From contig CANKYF010000001.1 in NCBI GenBank assembly GCA_947487895.1, forward strand, positions 124,001 to 188,000: a stretch of 64,000 bases of DNA, read 5' to 3'. This DNA comes from an uncultured Flavobacteriaceae bacterium. Its GTDB lineage: Bacteria > Bacteroidota > Bacteroidia > Flavobacteriales > Flavobacteriaceae. Below are positions 28,601-38,704 of this stretch, piece by piece. The position numbers were made by a program, and so were the translations under genes. Within the stretch, counting starts at the first letter, position 1, and the number at the start of each line of letters is the position of its first letter. The notes under the pieces are model-generated. The model saw only the letters and a list, made by a program, of their open reading frames with translations, did no database searches and was not told the DNA's origin.

Positions 28601-28894
28601 ATGAGTACATCTCCAAATTCAGAAGAATTTTACGAAAAATTAAAGAATCAACTTTACGAAACTATAAGTTGGCCAGCAGAATATTTATATAAGTTTATAG
28701 TGAAATCCGATAGTGAAAAGATTGCAAAACTTGCTGGCATCTTTGATAATATGGGAGCCGTAATTAATTCGGTAGAATCTAAAAATGGGAAATATACCAG
28801 TGTTTCTGTGAATGTTTTAATGAAAGACCCTAATATTGTTATAGAAAAATATAAAGAAGTTGCTGAAAAGGTAGAAGGCGTTATAAGTCTTTAG
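28601..28894 (+). CDS. DUF493 family protein
   Basis: FYEKLKNQLYETISWPAEYLYKFIVKSD; KYTSVSVNVLM. Confidence 0.8.
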   Translation: MSTSPNSEEFYEKLKNQLYETISWPAEYLYKFIVKSDSEKIAKLAGIFDNMGAVINSVESKNGKYTSVSVNVLMKDPNIVIEKYKEVAEKVEGVISL

Positions 28895-28960
28895 TTTTTT
28901 TTCGTATTTTGCACAGGCATAAATAACTACATGCATAAAATTTAATTCCGCACATTTATT

Positions 28961-29602
28961 TTGATAGATAATCTAGAATATAATACAGAGCGTGAGCATT
29001 TAATCATCCCTGAATATGGACGCCATATGCAAAAAATGATTAATCACGCTAAAACAGTTGAAGATAAAGAAGAACGCAATAAAATTGCTAAAGCCATTAT
29101 TTCTGTAATGGGAAATATGCAACCGCATTTAAGAGACGTTCCAGATTTCCAGCATAAACTTTGGGATCAATTATTCATTATGTCTAATTTCGAGTTAGAT
29201 GTAGATTCTCCATACTCAAAGCCTACTAAAGAACTTTTAGAAGAAAGACCAGAGCCTTTAAGGTATCCGCAAAATCATCCAAAATATCGTTTCTACGGAA
29301 ACAATATAAAAACTATGATAGATGTTGCTAATACATGGGAAGCTGGAGATTTAAAAGAAGCTTTAGTTTACACGATTGCAAACCATATGAAAAAGTGTTT
29401 TTTAAATTGGAATAAAGACACGGTTGAAGATGTTGTGATTTACGATCATTTATTCGAATTATCTGGAGGAAAAATTGACTTACGACAATCTGAAGAAGGT
29501 TTATCAGATGCTTCAAGTTTAATGCGTTCTAAGCATAAGTTTTCAGGTAAAAAAGGAGGACACCATAAAAAGCAAAACAACAGACAAAGAAAACGCTACT
29601 AG
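28961..29602 (+). CDS. DUF4290 domain-containing protein
   Basis: NLEYNTEREHLIIPEYGRHMQKMI characteristic Bacteroidota protein upstream of murA. Confidence 0.8.
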   Translation: MIDNLEYNTEREHLIIPEYGRHMQKMINHAKTVEDKEERNKIAKAIISVMGNMQPHLRDVPDFQHKLWDQLFIMSNFELDVDSPYSKPTKELLEERPEPLRYPQNHPKYRFYGNNIKTMIDVANTWEAGDLKEALVYTIANHMKKCFLNWNKDTVEDVVIYDHLFELSGGKIDLRQSEEGLSDASSLMRSKHKFSGKKGGHHKKQNNRQRKRY

Positions 29603-29610
29603 ATTAAAGC

Positions 29611-30918
29611 ATGGGAATATTTAAAATTGAAGGTGGTCATCAGCTAAAAGGAAGCATACAACCGCAAGGCGCAAAAAATGAGGCGTTACAAATTTTATGT
29701 GCAGTTTTATTAACTCCAGAAAAAGTTACTATTAATAATATTCCTGATATTGTTGATGTAAATAAACTCATAAAACTTTTGGGGAAGCTTGGAGTAAAAA
29801 CAGAAAAGCTTTCTAAAGGCACCTACACGTTTCAAGCAGATCAAGTAAATTTAGAATATTTAGAATCCGATCAATTTAAAATTGATGGTCGTGGTTTACG
29901 TGGGTCTATTATGATTGTTGGGCCTTTATTAGCTCGTTTTGGTAGAGGGTACATCCCTAAACCAGGAGGTGATAAAATTGGTCGCCGCAGACTAGATACC
30001 CATTTTGAAGGCTTAATTAATTTAGGAGCTAAATTTAGATATAGTAAAGAAGAGCAGTTTTACGGTGTTGAAGCCGATAGGTTAAAAGGAACATACATGC
30101 TTCTAGAAGAGGCATCTGTTACGGGGACTGCTAATATAGTAATGGCAGCCGTTTTAGCCGAAGGGCAAACTACCATTTACAACGCAGCTTGTGAACCTTA
30201 TTTACAGCAATTATGTAAAATGCTGAATAGAATGGGGGCTAAAATTTCTGGTGTTGGTTCAAATATGTTAACCATTGATGGTGTTGAGAGCTTAGGAGGT
30301 ACAGAACATACCATGCTACCAGATATGATTGAGATTGGTAGTTGGATAGGGTTAGCAGCCATGACTAAAAGTGAGTTAACCATAACTAATGTATCTTGGA
30401 ACGATTTAGGAGTGATACCAAGCGTTTTTAGAAAATTAGGAATTACAGTTGAGAAACGTGGTGATGATATTTTCATTCCTGCACATACTGATGGTTACGA
30501 AATTCAAAACTTTATAGATGGTTCTATTTTAACCATAGCAGATGCGCCGTGGCCAGGATTTACACCAGATTTATTAAGTATTATATTAGTGGTAGCTACT
30601 CAGGCTAGAGGGAGCGTTTTAATACATCAAAAAATGTTTGAAAGCCGCTTATTCTTTGTGGATAAGTTGATAGATATGGGGGCCAAAATTATTTTATGTG
30701 ATCCGCACAGAGCAACGGTTATAGGTCATGATTTTAAATCTACTTTAAAAGCTACAACTATGACTTCGCCAGATATTCGTGCTGGAGTTTCTTTACTTAT
30801 AGCGGCACTGTCTGCAAAAGGAACTTCTACCATTATGAATATTGAGCAAATAGACCGTGGTTACGAAAATATAGATGAACGTTTACGAGCTATAGGAGCT
30901 CATATTGAAAGAGTATAG
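29611..30918 (+). CDS. murA: UDP-N-acetylglucosamine 1-carboxyvinyltransferase
   Basis: QPQGAKNEALQILCAVLLTPE; GDKIGRRRLDTHFEGL; TAPWPGF-like ADAPWPGFTPDLLS. Confidence 0.95.
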   Translation: MGIFKIEGGHQLKGSIQPQGAKNEALQILCAVLLTPEKVTINNIPDIVDVNKLIKLLGKLGVKTEKLSKGTYTFQADQVNLEYLESDQFKIDGRGLRGSIMIVGPLLARFGRGYIPKPGGDKIGRRRLDTHFEGLINLGAKFRYSKEEQFYGVEADRLKGTYMLLEEASVTGTANIVMAAVLAEGQTTIYNAACEPYLQQLCKMLNRMGAKISGVGSNMLTIDGVESLGGTEHTMLPDMIEIGSWIGLAAMTKSELTITNVSWNDLGVIPSVFRKLGITVEKRGDDIFIPAHTDGYEIQNFIDGSILTIADAPWPGFTPDLLSIILVVATQARGSVLIHQKMFESRLFFVDKLIDMGAKIILCDPHRATVIGHDFKSTLKATTMTSPDIRAGVSLLIAALSAKGTSTIMNIEQIDRGYENIDERLRAIGAHIERV

Positions 30919-31024
30919 GCTTAGCTTTTACTCGTATTTATTGGTCAATCTTACGAACTTTCTTGTCTTTTAGTAATTGATATTAAGTTAATTACTTAAT
31001 TTGCGATAACTAAAATTAAAGATC

Positions 31025-31924
31025 ATGAAAAAAATCCTTTTACTAGTTTCAGTTATTTCCATTTGTGTTTGGTCTTGTAATACTAAAAACAAGAAAAAAG
31101 AATTAAAAGAAGACGTTAAAGTAGAAAAACTAAAGCCTTCTTTAGAATTAGTATGGGAAACAGATTCGCTATTAACTACATGTGAGGCTGTTTTGTATGA
31201 TAAAGCATCGCAAACTATTTATGTATCTAACGTAAATAATAACCCATGGGGAAAGGATGATAACGGATTTATTTCTACTATAAATACCAAAGGAGAAATT
31301 ACAAATTTAAAATGGACTGAAGGGTTAAGCGGACCTAAAGGCTTGGGAATTAGTAACGGAAAGTTATACGTAAATGATATTGACAGGGTTGTTGAAATTG
31401 ACATTGCCTCTCAAAAACATACAAATTCATATACAGTTGAAGGAAACCCTCAATTAAATGATATATCTGTTGATTCTCACGGAACTGTATCTATTTCTGG
31501 ATCTGGTTCTAATGCTATATATCAAATAAAAGATCAGGCAATAAGTAAATATACTTCTGATACTCTTAAAGTAAAACGATTAAACGGATTGTTACACCAA
31601 AAAGAGGGGATCTATTATTTAGACTCTGGTACCCATCACTTTGGTGTTTATGATACAGCTTCAAAATCCTTTAAAAAACTAACTGAAGATATTGGGCACG
31701 GAGATGGTATTGTTAGGTTAGAAAATGGTGATTTTATAACCTCTAGTTGGAAAGGTGAAATTTTTTATATTGACGGAAAAGATTGGAGTAAAACACAACT
31801 TTTAGATACCAGAGAAGAATCTATAAACGCCGCCGATATTGATTTTATTCCAGAAACTAAAACACTTCTAATACCAACGTTTTTTCATAATAGGGTAATG
31901 GCTTATAAGTTGAAATTCGAATAG
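31025..31924 (+). CDS. SMP-30/gluconolactonase-like beta-propeller lipoprotein
   Basis: Lipobox WSCN; LSGPKGLGISNGKLYVNDI; RLNGLLHQKEGIYYLDSG. Confidence 0.65.
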   Translation: MKKILLLVSVISICVWSCNTKNKKKELKEDVKVEKLKPSLELVWETDSLLTTCEAVLYDKASQTIYVSNVNNNPWGKDDNGFISTINTKGEITNLKWTEGLSGPKGLGISNGKLYVNDIDRVVEIDIASQKHTNSYTVEGNPQLNDISVDSHGTVSISGSGSNAIYQIKDQAISKYTSDTLKVKRLNGLLHQKEGIYYLDSGTHHFGVYDTASKSFKKLTEDIGHGDGIVRLENGDFITSSWKGEIFYIDGKDWSKTQLLDTREESINAADIDFIPETKTLLIPTFFHNRVMAYKLKFE

Positions 31925-31952
31925 GATATATTGCGAATAAGAACAAGTAATT

Positions 31953-32525
31953 TTAAAGTAATTCTAACGTTTCTTTAATAAATTCGGTTTTTCCTAAAAC
32001 ATAAGCACCTCTATCATTTTTGAATTTGGTAGCCAATTCAAGTTTTAGATTTTCATACTCTTTGGCTTTACTTTCATTTGAGTTTAAGTAATCTCGAAAA
32101 TCAATTTGTTTCCACATAACATTTTCTTTGGGACACATGTGAATATGAAAAATTTGTTCTTTAGTTCCGTCTAAATTATATCCTTTACCAAAAGTAGAGT
32201 AGGCTTCAATATCATCTCTTTTAGAAACAACAAAATGAGAATAACCTAATTCAGTGAATTTTGCTATTACATCTTCATTAAAAAGTTTGTCTTTCGGGAT
32301 TTCGATCATTAAATCTATATATGGTTTAGATTTAATAGTAGGAATTGAAGAGCTACCAAAGTGTTCAATACGTAAAATAATTTGGCTTCCTACTTTGTCA
32401 AGTATTCTATTTTTTTCTTTTTCGTAACTATTTTTCCATTCAGGGTTATGTTCTACCAATTTTATAGGAAACAATCTATTCCAATCTTCTTTAGTTAGAT
32501 CATATAAGGTTTTCTTCATTTTCAA
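31953..32525 (-). CDS. GrpB family (UPF0157) protein
   Basis: LVEHNPEWKNSYEKEKNRI; EHFGSSSIPTIKSKPYIDLMIEI. Confidence 0.9.
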   Translation of the reverse strand: MKMKKTLYDLTKEDWNRLFPIKLVEHNPEWKNSYEKEKNRILDKVGSQIILRIEHFGSSSIPTIKSKPYIDLMIEIPKDKLFNEDVIAKFTELGYSHFVVSKRDDIEAYSTFGKGYNLDGTKEQIFHIHMCPKENVMWKQIDFRDYLNSNESKAKEYENLKLELATKFKNDRGAYVLGKTEFIKETLELL

Positions 32526-32558
32526 TAATTTGTTATGGTGAATGGAATAAGGATGTAT

Positions 32559-32915
32559 TTAATTAAATGAAATAAATCCCTGTATGTTAATTGCATACGC
32601 CGAAATAAGTAGTCCTACGTTATCAAAGTGAATGCGTAAAAGTTTTTCCTTTTTTTCAATAACACTTCCTTTTTCTCTGTATCTTTCTAGTAGATATACC
32701 AGAGAAAATCCAACAGCGTTATTTTCTTTAGATTTATTAGGGGTATATGTTAAATTTACTTCGTCTGGAAGCTGCATTATTTCTATTACTTTTTTGTCTG
32801 TCATGCCCTTTTTTAGCATATTCATGTGTTTGAGTATAATTGCTTCTCTTTGATTAGAAGCCACATAAGGGTAAATTATATTTTTTTGAAAAAGTTCAAT
32901 GTTTTTGGGGTTCAT
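32559..32915 (-). CDS. Hypothetical protein
   Basis: Intact 118-aa ORF, no recognised family. Confidence 0.5.
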   Translation of the reverse strand: MNPKNIELFQKNIIYPYVASNQREAIILKHMNMLKKGMTDKKVIEIMQLPDEVNLTYTPNKSKENNAVGFSLVYLLERYREKGSVIEKKEKLLRIHFDNVGLLISAYAINIQGFISFN

Positions 32916-33003
32916 AGCTTGTTAGAATTTACTATCTAAAGTAAATCAAAATATTTATTGTTTTTGTTTGATAAAAACTAAAATCAATTAATATAAATAA
33001 AGA

Positions 33004-33028
33004 AAGCCTCAAATAATTGAGGCTTCTA
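33004..33028 (-). terminator. Intrinsic terminator
   Basis: aagcctcaa/ttgaggctt hairpin with T-rich minus-strand tail. Confidence 0.6.
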
Positions 33029-33054
33029 AGTTTTTACAGATATACTAAAATAAT

Positions 33055-33297
33055 TTAACTAATTAAATCATCTTGTCTTCCTTTTAAGCGTTTTTCTATT
33101 TTTTGTTTGATAACAGTTAAACGCTTCATAAGGTCCATTAATTCTGGATCTTTACTTTCTTTATAAACATTGTTAATGTCCAATATAAGTGCTTTAACTT
33201 CGCGAGAAGACTCTATTCTTTCACTAGTTGTTTTAAACGTATGCTTGCGCTTTTCAAACGCTAATGCTCTTTCTATCAATTCCATATTCAGTTTCAA
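33055..33297 (-). CDS. Small coiled hypothetical protein, paralog of 35169 ORF
   Basis: MELIERALAFEKRK...SSREVKALILDINNVYKESKDPELMDLMKRLTVIKQKIEKRLKGRQDD. Confidence 0.7.
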   Translation of the reverse strand: MKLNMELIERALAFEKRKHTFKTTSERIESSREVKALILDINNVYKESKDPELMDLMKRLTVIKQKIEKRLKGRQDDLIS

Positions 33298-33452
33298 TTT
33301 TGTGTTGTTCTTGCAATAAAGATTGCTGTGCGAGACAATATAATAAAATTTGCCAAACTTATGCTTTTTAATCTAATTTAATGAATAATTTTTCTTTTTT
33401 TAACCTAATTTAACAATTACTGTTTTCTTTTAAACTTAGATATAGTTTTAAG

Positions 33453-33950
33453 TTAAGATACTACGTTTAATTTAAGATCTTCAGGAGATTTAAAAGCCCC
33501 AAAAAGTTCTTCAAGCTTTTTGGTTCTATAATTAAATATTTCTTCAAGTTTTGGTTTTACTAAAAAAGGGTGAATTATCCTTCCCAATATACCAAAGGGA
33601 ATTTTATAATGTATAATGTCTTCCATTTCTACGCCATCTCTTATTTCTTTTATAAAATGCTTATGATGCCATAATGCATATGGACCAAACCTTTGTTCAT
33701 CTACAAAATATTTTTTATCAATAACATGTGTTATTTCTGTAACCCATTTAGTTTTTATACCAAAAGCTGGAGTAACAATGTATTGAATTATTTGACCAGC
33801 ATACATTGGTCTATCTGCACCAGATAGTATGTTGAACCTCATATAATTTGGAGTAATTATTTTTAAATTTTTTGGGTTTGACAAAAATTCCCAAGCAGTT
33901 TCAACCGATATTGGAAGCTTTTGTTTTTTGTGTAGTGTATATATTTTCAT
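33453..33950 (-). CDS. SRPBCC family protein
   Basis: LPISVETAWEFLSNPKNLKIITPNYMRF; start trimmed to MKIYTLHKKQ to limit overlap with TspO. Confidence 0.8.
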   Translation of the reverse strand: MKIYTLHKKQKLPISVETAWEFLSNPKNLKIITPNYMRFNILSGADRPMYAGQIIQYIVTPAFGIKTKWVTEITHVIDKKYFVDEQRFGPYALWHHKHFIKEIRDGVEMEDIIHYKIPFGILGRIIHPFLVKPKLEEIFNYRTKKLEELFGAFKSPEDLKLNVVS

Positions 33951-33952
33951 TT

Positions 33953-34417
33953 TTAATTTTTCAATAGAATGTAACCGTTTAATGAGGTGGCTATTAGTAG
34001 CCATAGAAAATAAGGTGTAATTAGTAACGATTTGTTTCCAAGTATTTTAAGGTAATAAAACATGAAAACTGAGATGACTATGCTAAGTGATAGAATAACA
34101 ATAAATCCTAAGCTTATTTGATGCTGATTGAAAAAGATATAATTCCAGCTTACATTTAAAATAAACTGTATTATAAACAAAGGCAGTATCATTTTTGATT
34201 GTGGTGCTAGCTTGAATAAATACCCCATATAAATAGAGAAACAAATCATAATAGTAAACCAAGCAAAACCAAATACCCAACCAGGAGGTGTCCATGGTGC
34301 TTTGTTAAGACCTGCATACCATTCTTTTTGTGGACCGTCTGCCATAAGCCAATTACCGATGGCTAGAGCTCCAAAATTTATGATTAAAAAAACAATGACG
34401 TTAGTATAGATCTTCAT
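33953..34417 (-). CDS. TspO/MBR family protein
   Basis: WYAGLNKAPWTPPGWVFGFAWFTIMICFSIYMGYLF; SWNYIFF. Confidence 0.9.
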   Translation of the reverse strand: MKIYTNVIVFLIINFGALAIGNWLMADGPQKEWYAGLNKAPWTPPGWVFGFAWFTIMICFSIYMGYLFKLAPQSKMILPLFIIQFILNVSWNYIFFNQHQISLGFIVILSLSIVISVFMFYYLKILGNKSLLITPYFLWLLIATSLNGYILLKN

Positions 34418-34423
34418 ATTATA

Positions 34424-35107
34424 CTAAATTTTAAAGCTTACAATACCACAATCCATTTCAAATATTTGTCCAGAGATAGCCAATGTTTTCTCAGAAAGTA
34501 AAAACACTCCCATGTCTGCAACCTCTTCTGGCGACAAGAATTTTTTAAGTGGGTGACGTTCAGTGATGTTTTCTATCATTTTATCATTTCTTAACAACTT
34601 AGAGGCTAGTTCTGTATTGGTTACTGTTGGAGCAATAGCGTTTATACGAATGGTTGGTGCTAATTCTGCACCAAGAGATTTTACCAAGCCTTCTATACCA
34701 GATTTAGCTGTAGCTATACTAGCATGAAATGGCATACCTAATTTAGCTGCAACTGTACTAAATAGTAAAATAGATGGACTCTTACCTTGTTTTAGAGCAG
34801 GTAAGTATTTTTGAATAGCTTTAACAGCTCCTAATACATTAATCTCAAAATCATTTTTAAAATCATCTAAACTTAATCTAGAAATAGGCTTAAGGTTGAT
34901 GCTACCAGGACAATACACCAACTTATCTGCATTATCAATATTAGGCAACTCATCTTGAGTAACATCACATGTATGATGTGTTAGGTTTTTATGTGATATA
35001 TCGGGTACTGTTCTACTTATATTAATAACGTTGTTATTTAGAAGCAACTTCTCTATTAAGGCTTTACCAATACCTTTACTGCCACCAATTACAATACATG
35101 TATTCAT
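34424..35107 (-). CDS. SDR family oxidoreductase
   Basis: CIVIGGSKGIGKALIEKL Rossmann motif; LLFSTVAA...ATAKSGIEGL. Confidence 0.85.
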   Translation of the reverse strand: MNTCIVIGGSKGIGKALIEKLLLNNNVINISRTVPDISHKNLTHHTCDVTQDELPNIDNADKLVYCPGSINLKPISRLSLDDFKNDFEINVLGAVKAIQKYLPALKQGKSPSILLFSTVAAKLGMPFHASIATAKSGIEGLVKSLGAELAPTIRINAIAPTVTNTELASKLLRNDKMIENITERHPLKKFLSPEEVADMGVFLLSEKTLAISGQIFEMDCGIVSFKI

Positions 35108-35168
35108 TTTAATGATTTATTAATTATTAAATTTGGTTATATTGAGAGATTACCTTTTAAGCGTTTTT

Positions 35169-35363
35169 CTACTTTTTTTTTATAGTAGTTAGTCGTTTCA
35201 TTATGTCCATTATTTTTTCATCTTTCTTTATTTTATAAATTTGATTTAAATCTAGTATCAACACTTTTGCTTCTCTTGAAATTTTTACACGATCACTAGT
35301 AGATAAACTTCTCATTTTTCTTTGTTCAAACTCTAACGCTTTATTTATTAATTCTAATTCCAT
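35169..35363 (-). CDS. Small hypothetical protein, paralog of 33055 ORF; C-terminus cut by homopolymer frame change
   Basis: MELELINKALEFEQRK...SREAKVLILDLNQIYKIKKDEKIMDIMKRLTTIKKK*. Confidence 0.65.
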   Translation of the reverse strand: MELELINKALEFEQRKMRSLSTSDRVKISREAKVLILDLNQIYKIKKDEKIMDIMKRLTTIKKK

Positions 35364-35367
35364 GATA

Positions 35368-36063
35368 TTAGTTATTTAAATAGTTTTGTAATTCTGCAAT
35401 TTTTTCTGAAGTATTAAACTGTCCGCCATAATAGGCAGTAACAGTTTGTGATGTATCATCTTTTATGCCTCTAGATGATACGCATAAATGTTTAGCATCT
35501 ATAATAACAGCAACATCTTCTGTATTTAAAATTGATTTTAGTTCACTAGCTATTTGGTTTGTTAAACGTTCTTGTACTTGCGGGCGTTTGGCATAGTATT
35601 GTACTATTCTATTAAGTTTTGATAAACCAATAACTTTTCCAGAAGAGATATAAGCTATATGTGCTTTTCCTATAATTGGTACAAAGTGGTGTTCACAATT
35701 AGAATAAAATGTGATGTTTTTTTCTACCAACATTTGATTGTATTGATATTTGTTATCAAATAATGCAACTTTGGGTTTGTTTTTAGGGTTTAATCCTGAA
35801 AAAATCTCATCTATGTACATTTTGGCTACACGTTGTGGGGTACCTTTTAAAGAGTCGTCTGTTAAATCTAAGCCCATAACCTGCATGATTTCTTCAAATA
35901 AAATGGCTATACGCGCTTTCTTTTCTGTGTCACTTAGCTTAAAAGCATCTTCTCGCATAGGGGTTTCTAACCCAGTAAATAGGTGATCATCACCAATATC
36001 TTCAATTGTAAATCCGTTTAAATAATGTCCGTTTGTTTGTGTTTTTTCTTTTTCTAATTGCAT
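35368..36063 (-). CDS. folE: GTP cyclohydrolase I
   Basis: FYSNCEHHFVPIIGKAHIAYI; GLSKLNRIVQYYAKRPQVQERLT; HLCVSSRGIKDDTS; start trimmed to MQLEKEK. Confidence 0.95.
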   Translation of the reverse strand: MQLEKEKTQTNGHYLNGFTIEDIGDDHLFTGLETPMREDAFKLSDTEKKARIAILFEEIMQVMGLDLTDDSLKGTPQRVAKMYIDEIFSGLNPKNKPKVALFDNKYQYNQMLVEKNITFYSNCEHHFVPIIGKAHIAYISSGKVIGLSKLNRIVQYYAKRPQVQERLTNQIASELKSILNTEDVAVIIDAKHLCVSSRGIKDDTSQTVTAYYGGQFNTSEKIAELQNYLNN

Positions 36064-36220
36064 ATGATCTTTTTTATGTGCTGTCTTGATAATTTGTATC
36101 AACCAAAGCACGTTAACGTTTTAAATTCTGTTGTGTATTATATGTTTTGTTTCTTCTGTATACTATATTTCTATATCTAACTTGTTTTACAATTTTTACT
36201 TTTTCTAAGAACACTCGTAT

Positions 36221-37690
36221 TTAAAGATTGGACACGTTTTCTGTTGTAAATACTGTTTTTTGTGAATCAACTTCAATTAATTTGTTGATCATTCCAGAGA
36301 ATATAAAACTATGAAAGGGGAGTACGCTATACCAATACAATCTACCCCAAAGCCCACGAGGTCTGAAAGTAGCCGTTTGTATGAGTTTATTATTTCGAAT
36401 TTTAAATTCTAACCAAGCTTCTCCTGGTAAGCGCATTTCAGCATAAAGTAATAATTTTTGTTGATCTTTGTTAGCGTAAATGACACGCCAAAAGTCTAAT
36501 GCATCTCCAGCATCTAAGTCATTTGGGTTAGTTCTACCACGACGCAAGCCAATACCACCTAAAAGTTTATCTACATAGCCTCTTATTTTCCATAAAAAGG
36601 TACCATAATACCAACCTGTTTCGCCACCAATACTCCAAATTTTTTCAATGGTTTGGTCTATATTTAATACATAGCGTTCTCTTTGATCGCGAAAACAACC
36701 AAATCTGGGGACATTTACATAGTTATGTAGCCTATTTTTTAGTCTACCACTACTCACCATGGAATCTTTCCAACTAGAAATAATACTATTTTGTTCTATT
36801 TTTTCAAACGCTAATTCTACTGCTTCTTTATAAGTAATAGGAGTTACTTTAAGTAATTTGTTAACATTACTAGGTTTCCCAATTATTTGAATTCCCATAC
36901 TGTCTACCAAAGAAGTTGCCAATTTATAAGACGTTGAAGTCACAAAATATAACCAGTAAGAAGATAATTTTGGTGTCATTATTGGAACCGTCAAAATATA
37001 ACGCTTTAAACCTCTTACTTCAGCAAATTGTAATAACATTTCTTTATAAGTAATTATTTCTGGTCCAAAAACATCATAGGTTTGGTTGTAAACATCTTCT
37101 TTACCAGCTGCATTATATAAGAAAGCGAGAACATCTCGTACTGCTAGTGGCTGTGTTTTTGTATTTAACCACTTTGGTGCAATCATAAAAGGAAGTTTTT
37201 CAACTAAATCCCTAATAATTTCGAATGAAGAACTACCTGAGCCCACAATGATTCCCGCTTTAAACACGGTAAGTGCGTAATTGTTTGATTTTAAATATGC
37301 TTCTACATTTTTTCTAGAACGTAAATGTTTTGATAATACAACGTCATTTGTAATACCACTCAAATAAATAACTTGCTTGGTATCGGTAATTTCGATATAT
37401 TTTTTAAAATTTATAGCACAACGTTCCTCCAAGGTTTCAAAATCTTTAGAAGAATTAGACATAGAGTGAATCAAGTAGTAAGCAACATCAATCTTTTTTG
37501 GAATATTTTCTAGAGTTTCTGGTTTTAAAAAGTCTGCTTCAATAACGTAAACATTACCCTCTTCAGAATAGCTTTTATCTGCCCTTAATCTATCTCTAAC
37601 AACACATACAACGGTATGACCTTGATTTAGTAAAAACGGAATTAAACGTTTACCAATATAACCTGTTGCACCTGTTACTAGAATAGTCAT
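36221..37690 (-). CDS. NAD(P)-binding SDR family with DUF2867 C-terminal domain
   Basis: ILVTGATGYIGKRLIPFLLNQGH; AGDALDFWRVIYANKDQQKLLLYAEMRLPGEAWLEF. Confidence 0.85.
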   Translation of the reverse strand: MTILVTGATGYIGKRLIPFLLNQGHTVVCVVRDRLRADKSYSEEGNVYVIEADFLKPETLENIPKKIDVAYYLIHSMSNSSKDFETLEERCAINFKKYIEITDTKQVIYLSGITNDVVLSKHLRSRKNVEAYLKSNNYALTVFKAGIIVGSGSSSFEIIRDLVEKLPFMIAPKWLNTKTQPLAVRDVLAFLYNAAGKEDVYNQTYDVFGPEIITYKEMLLQFAEVRGLKRYILTVPIMTPKLSSYWLYFVTSTSYKLATSLVDSMGIQIIGKPSNVNKLLKVTPITYKEAVELAFEKIEQNSIISSWKDSMVSSGRLKNRLHNYVNVPRFGCFRDQRERYVLNIDQTIEKIWSIGGETGWYYGTFLWKIRGYVDKLLGGIGLRRGRTNPNDLDAGDALDFWRVIYANKDQQKLLLYAEMRLPGEAWLEFKIRNNKLIQTATFRPRGLWGRLYWYSVLPFHSFIFSGMINKLIEVDSQKTVFTTENVSNL

Positions 37691-37798
37691 GACTAAATAT
37701 TAAAGTAATATTAGTCATAAAATTACAAAATGTTTAAATTTTTTCAAAAAAAGTTAAACAAAATAAAATATAGTGCTATAAACTTAATCTATAGAAGT

Positions 37799-38455
37799 TT
37801 AGCAACATTGGTCATCTTTAACTAGCTTACATGTTGAAACAGCTACTATTGCACCTAGAATTGGAGCTACAATATATAGCCATAAGTGTTCAAAATTACC
37901 AGTAAATAGAGCAGGGGCAATGGAACGTGCTGGATTCATAGAAGCTTTAGTCATTGGACCAGCAAACATGGCTTCAAGTAGTATAATACCACCAACCGCA
38001 ATGGCAGCCATGGTACCTATTTCTTTACTTCCTGTAGATACATTTATAATAGTAACCATCAAAAAGAAGGTGAGTAGAAATTCCAAAATAGCAGCTTTAT
38101 ATGGAGGGAAACCATCAGCAGGCGTAGTTTCTCCTAAAAACTGACTTTCTGGAAATAAAAACCATAACAAGAAACTTGCAAAAATGGCACCTATTAATTG
38201 GGCAGAAATATATTTTGGAACTTCTTTCCATGCGAATTTTTTAGCAAAAGCAAAGGCTATGGTTACGGCTGGGTTAAAATGTGCACCAGAAATTTCACCA
38301 AATGCATAAATCATTCCCATTACTATAAGTCCCCATGTCGCAGCAATACCTACATGAGAAATTGCTCCGTTGGTAATTTCATTAATAGTCATGGCACCAC
38401 AACCACAAAAAATTAAAGCAAATGTACCTATTATTTCTGCTATGTATTTTTTCAT
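37799..38455 (-). CDS. MIP/aquaporin family channel
   Basis: SGAHFNPAVTIAFAF (NPA1), SMNPARSIAPAL (NPA2). Confidence 0.92.
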   Translation of the reverse strand: MKKYIAEIIGTFALIFCGCGAMTINEITNGAISHVGIAATWGLIVMGMIYAFGEISGAHFNPAVTIAFAFAKKFAWKEVPKYISAQLIGAIFASFLLWFLFPESQFLGETTPADGFPPYKAAILEFLLTFFLMVTIINVSTGSKEIGTMAAIAVGGIILLEAMFAGPMTKASMNPARSIAPALFTGNFEHLWLYIVAPILGAIVAVSTCKLVKDDQCC

Positions 38456-38704
38456 ATTTAATATTGCAACCTCGTAGGATTTTCTTTTTAATTATACTTT
38501 TATTCAATGTTTATTTGGTACTAAGCAACTTCTTTCTACTTAGTCAGCTATGAACAAAATTAGAATATGACTAAAAGGTGATAGTCATTTAAATTAATTT
38601 CAGGCAAATATACGACCTCTTATTTTAAGCTTTTGTTAACATTAAGCGGTTTTTTAATCATTAATTTTGATGGGCAAACATAAACTTATTAAACAATCAA
38701 AAAA

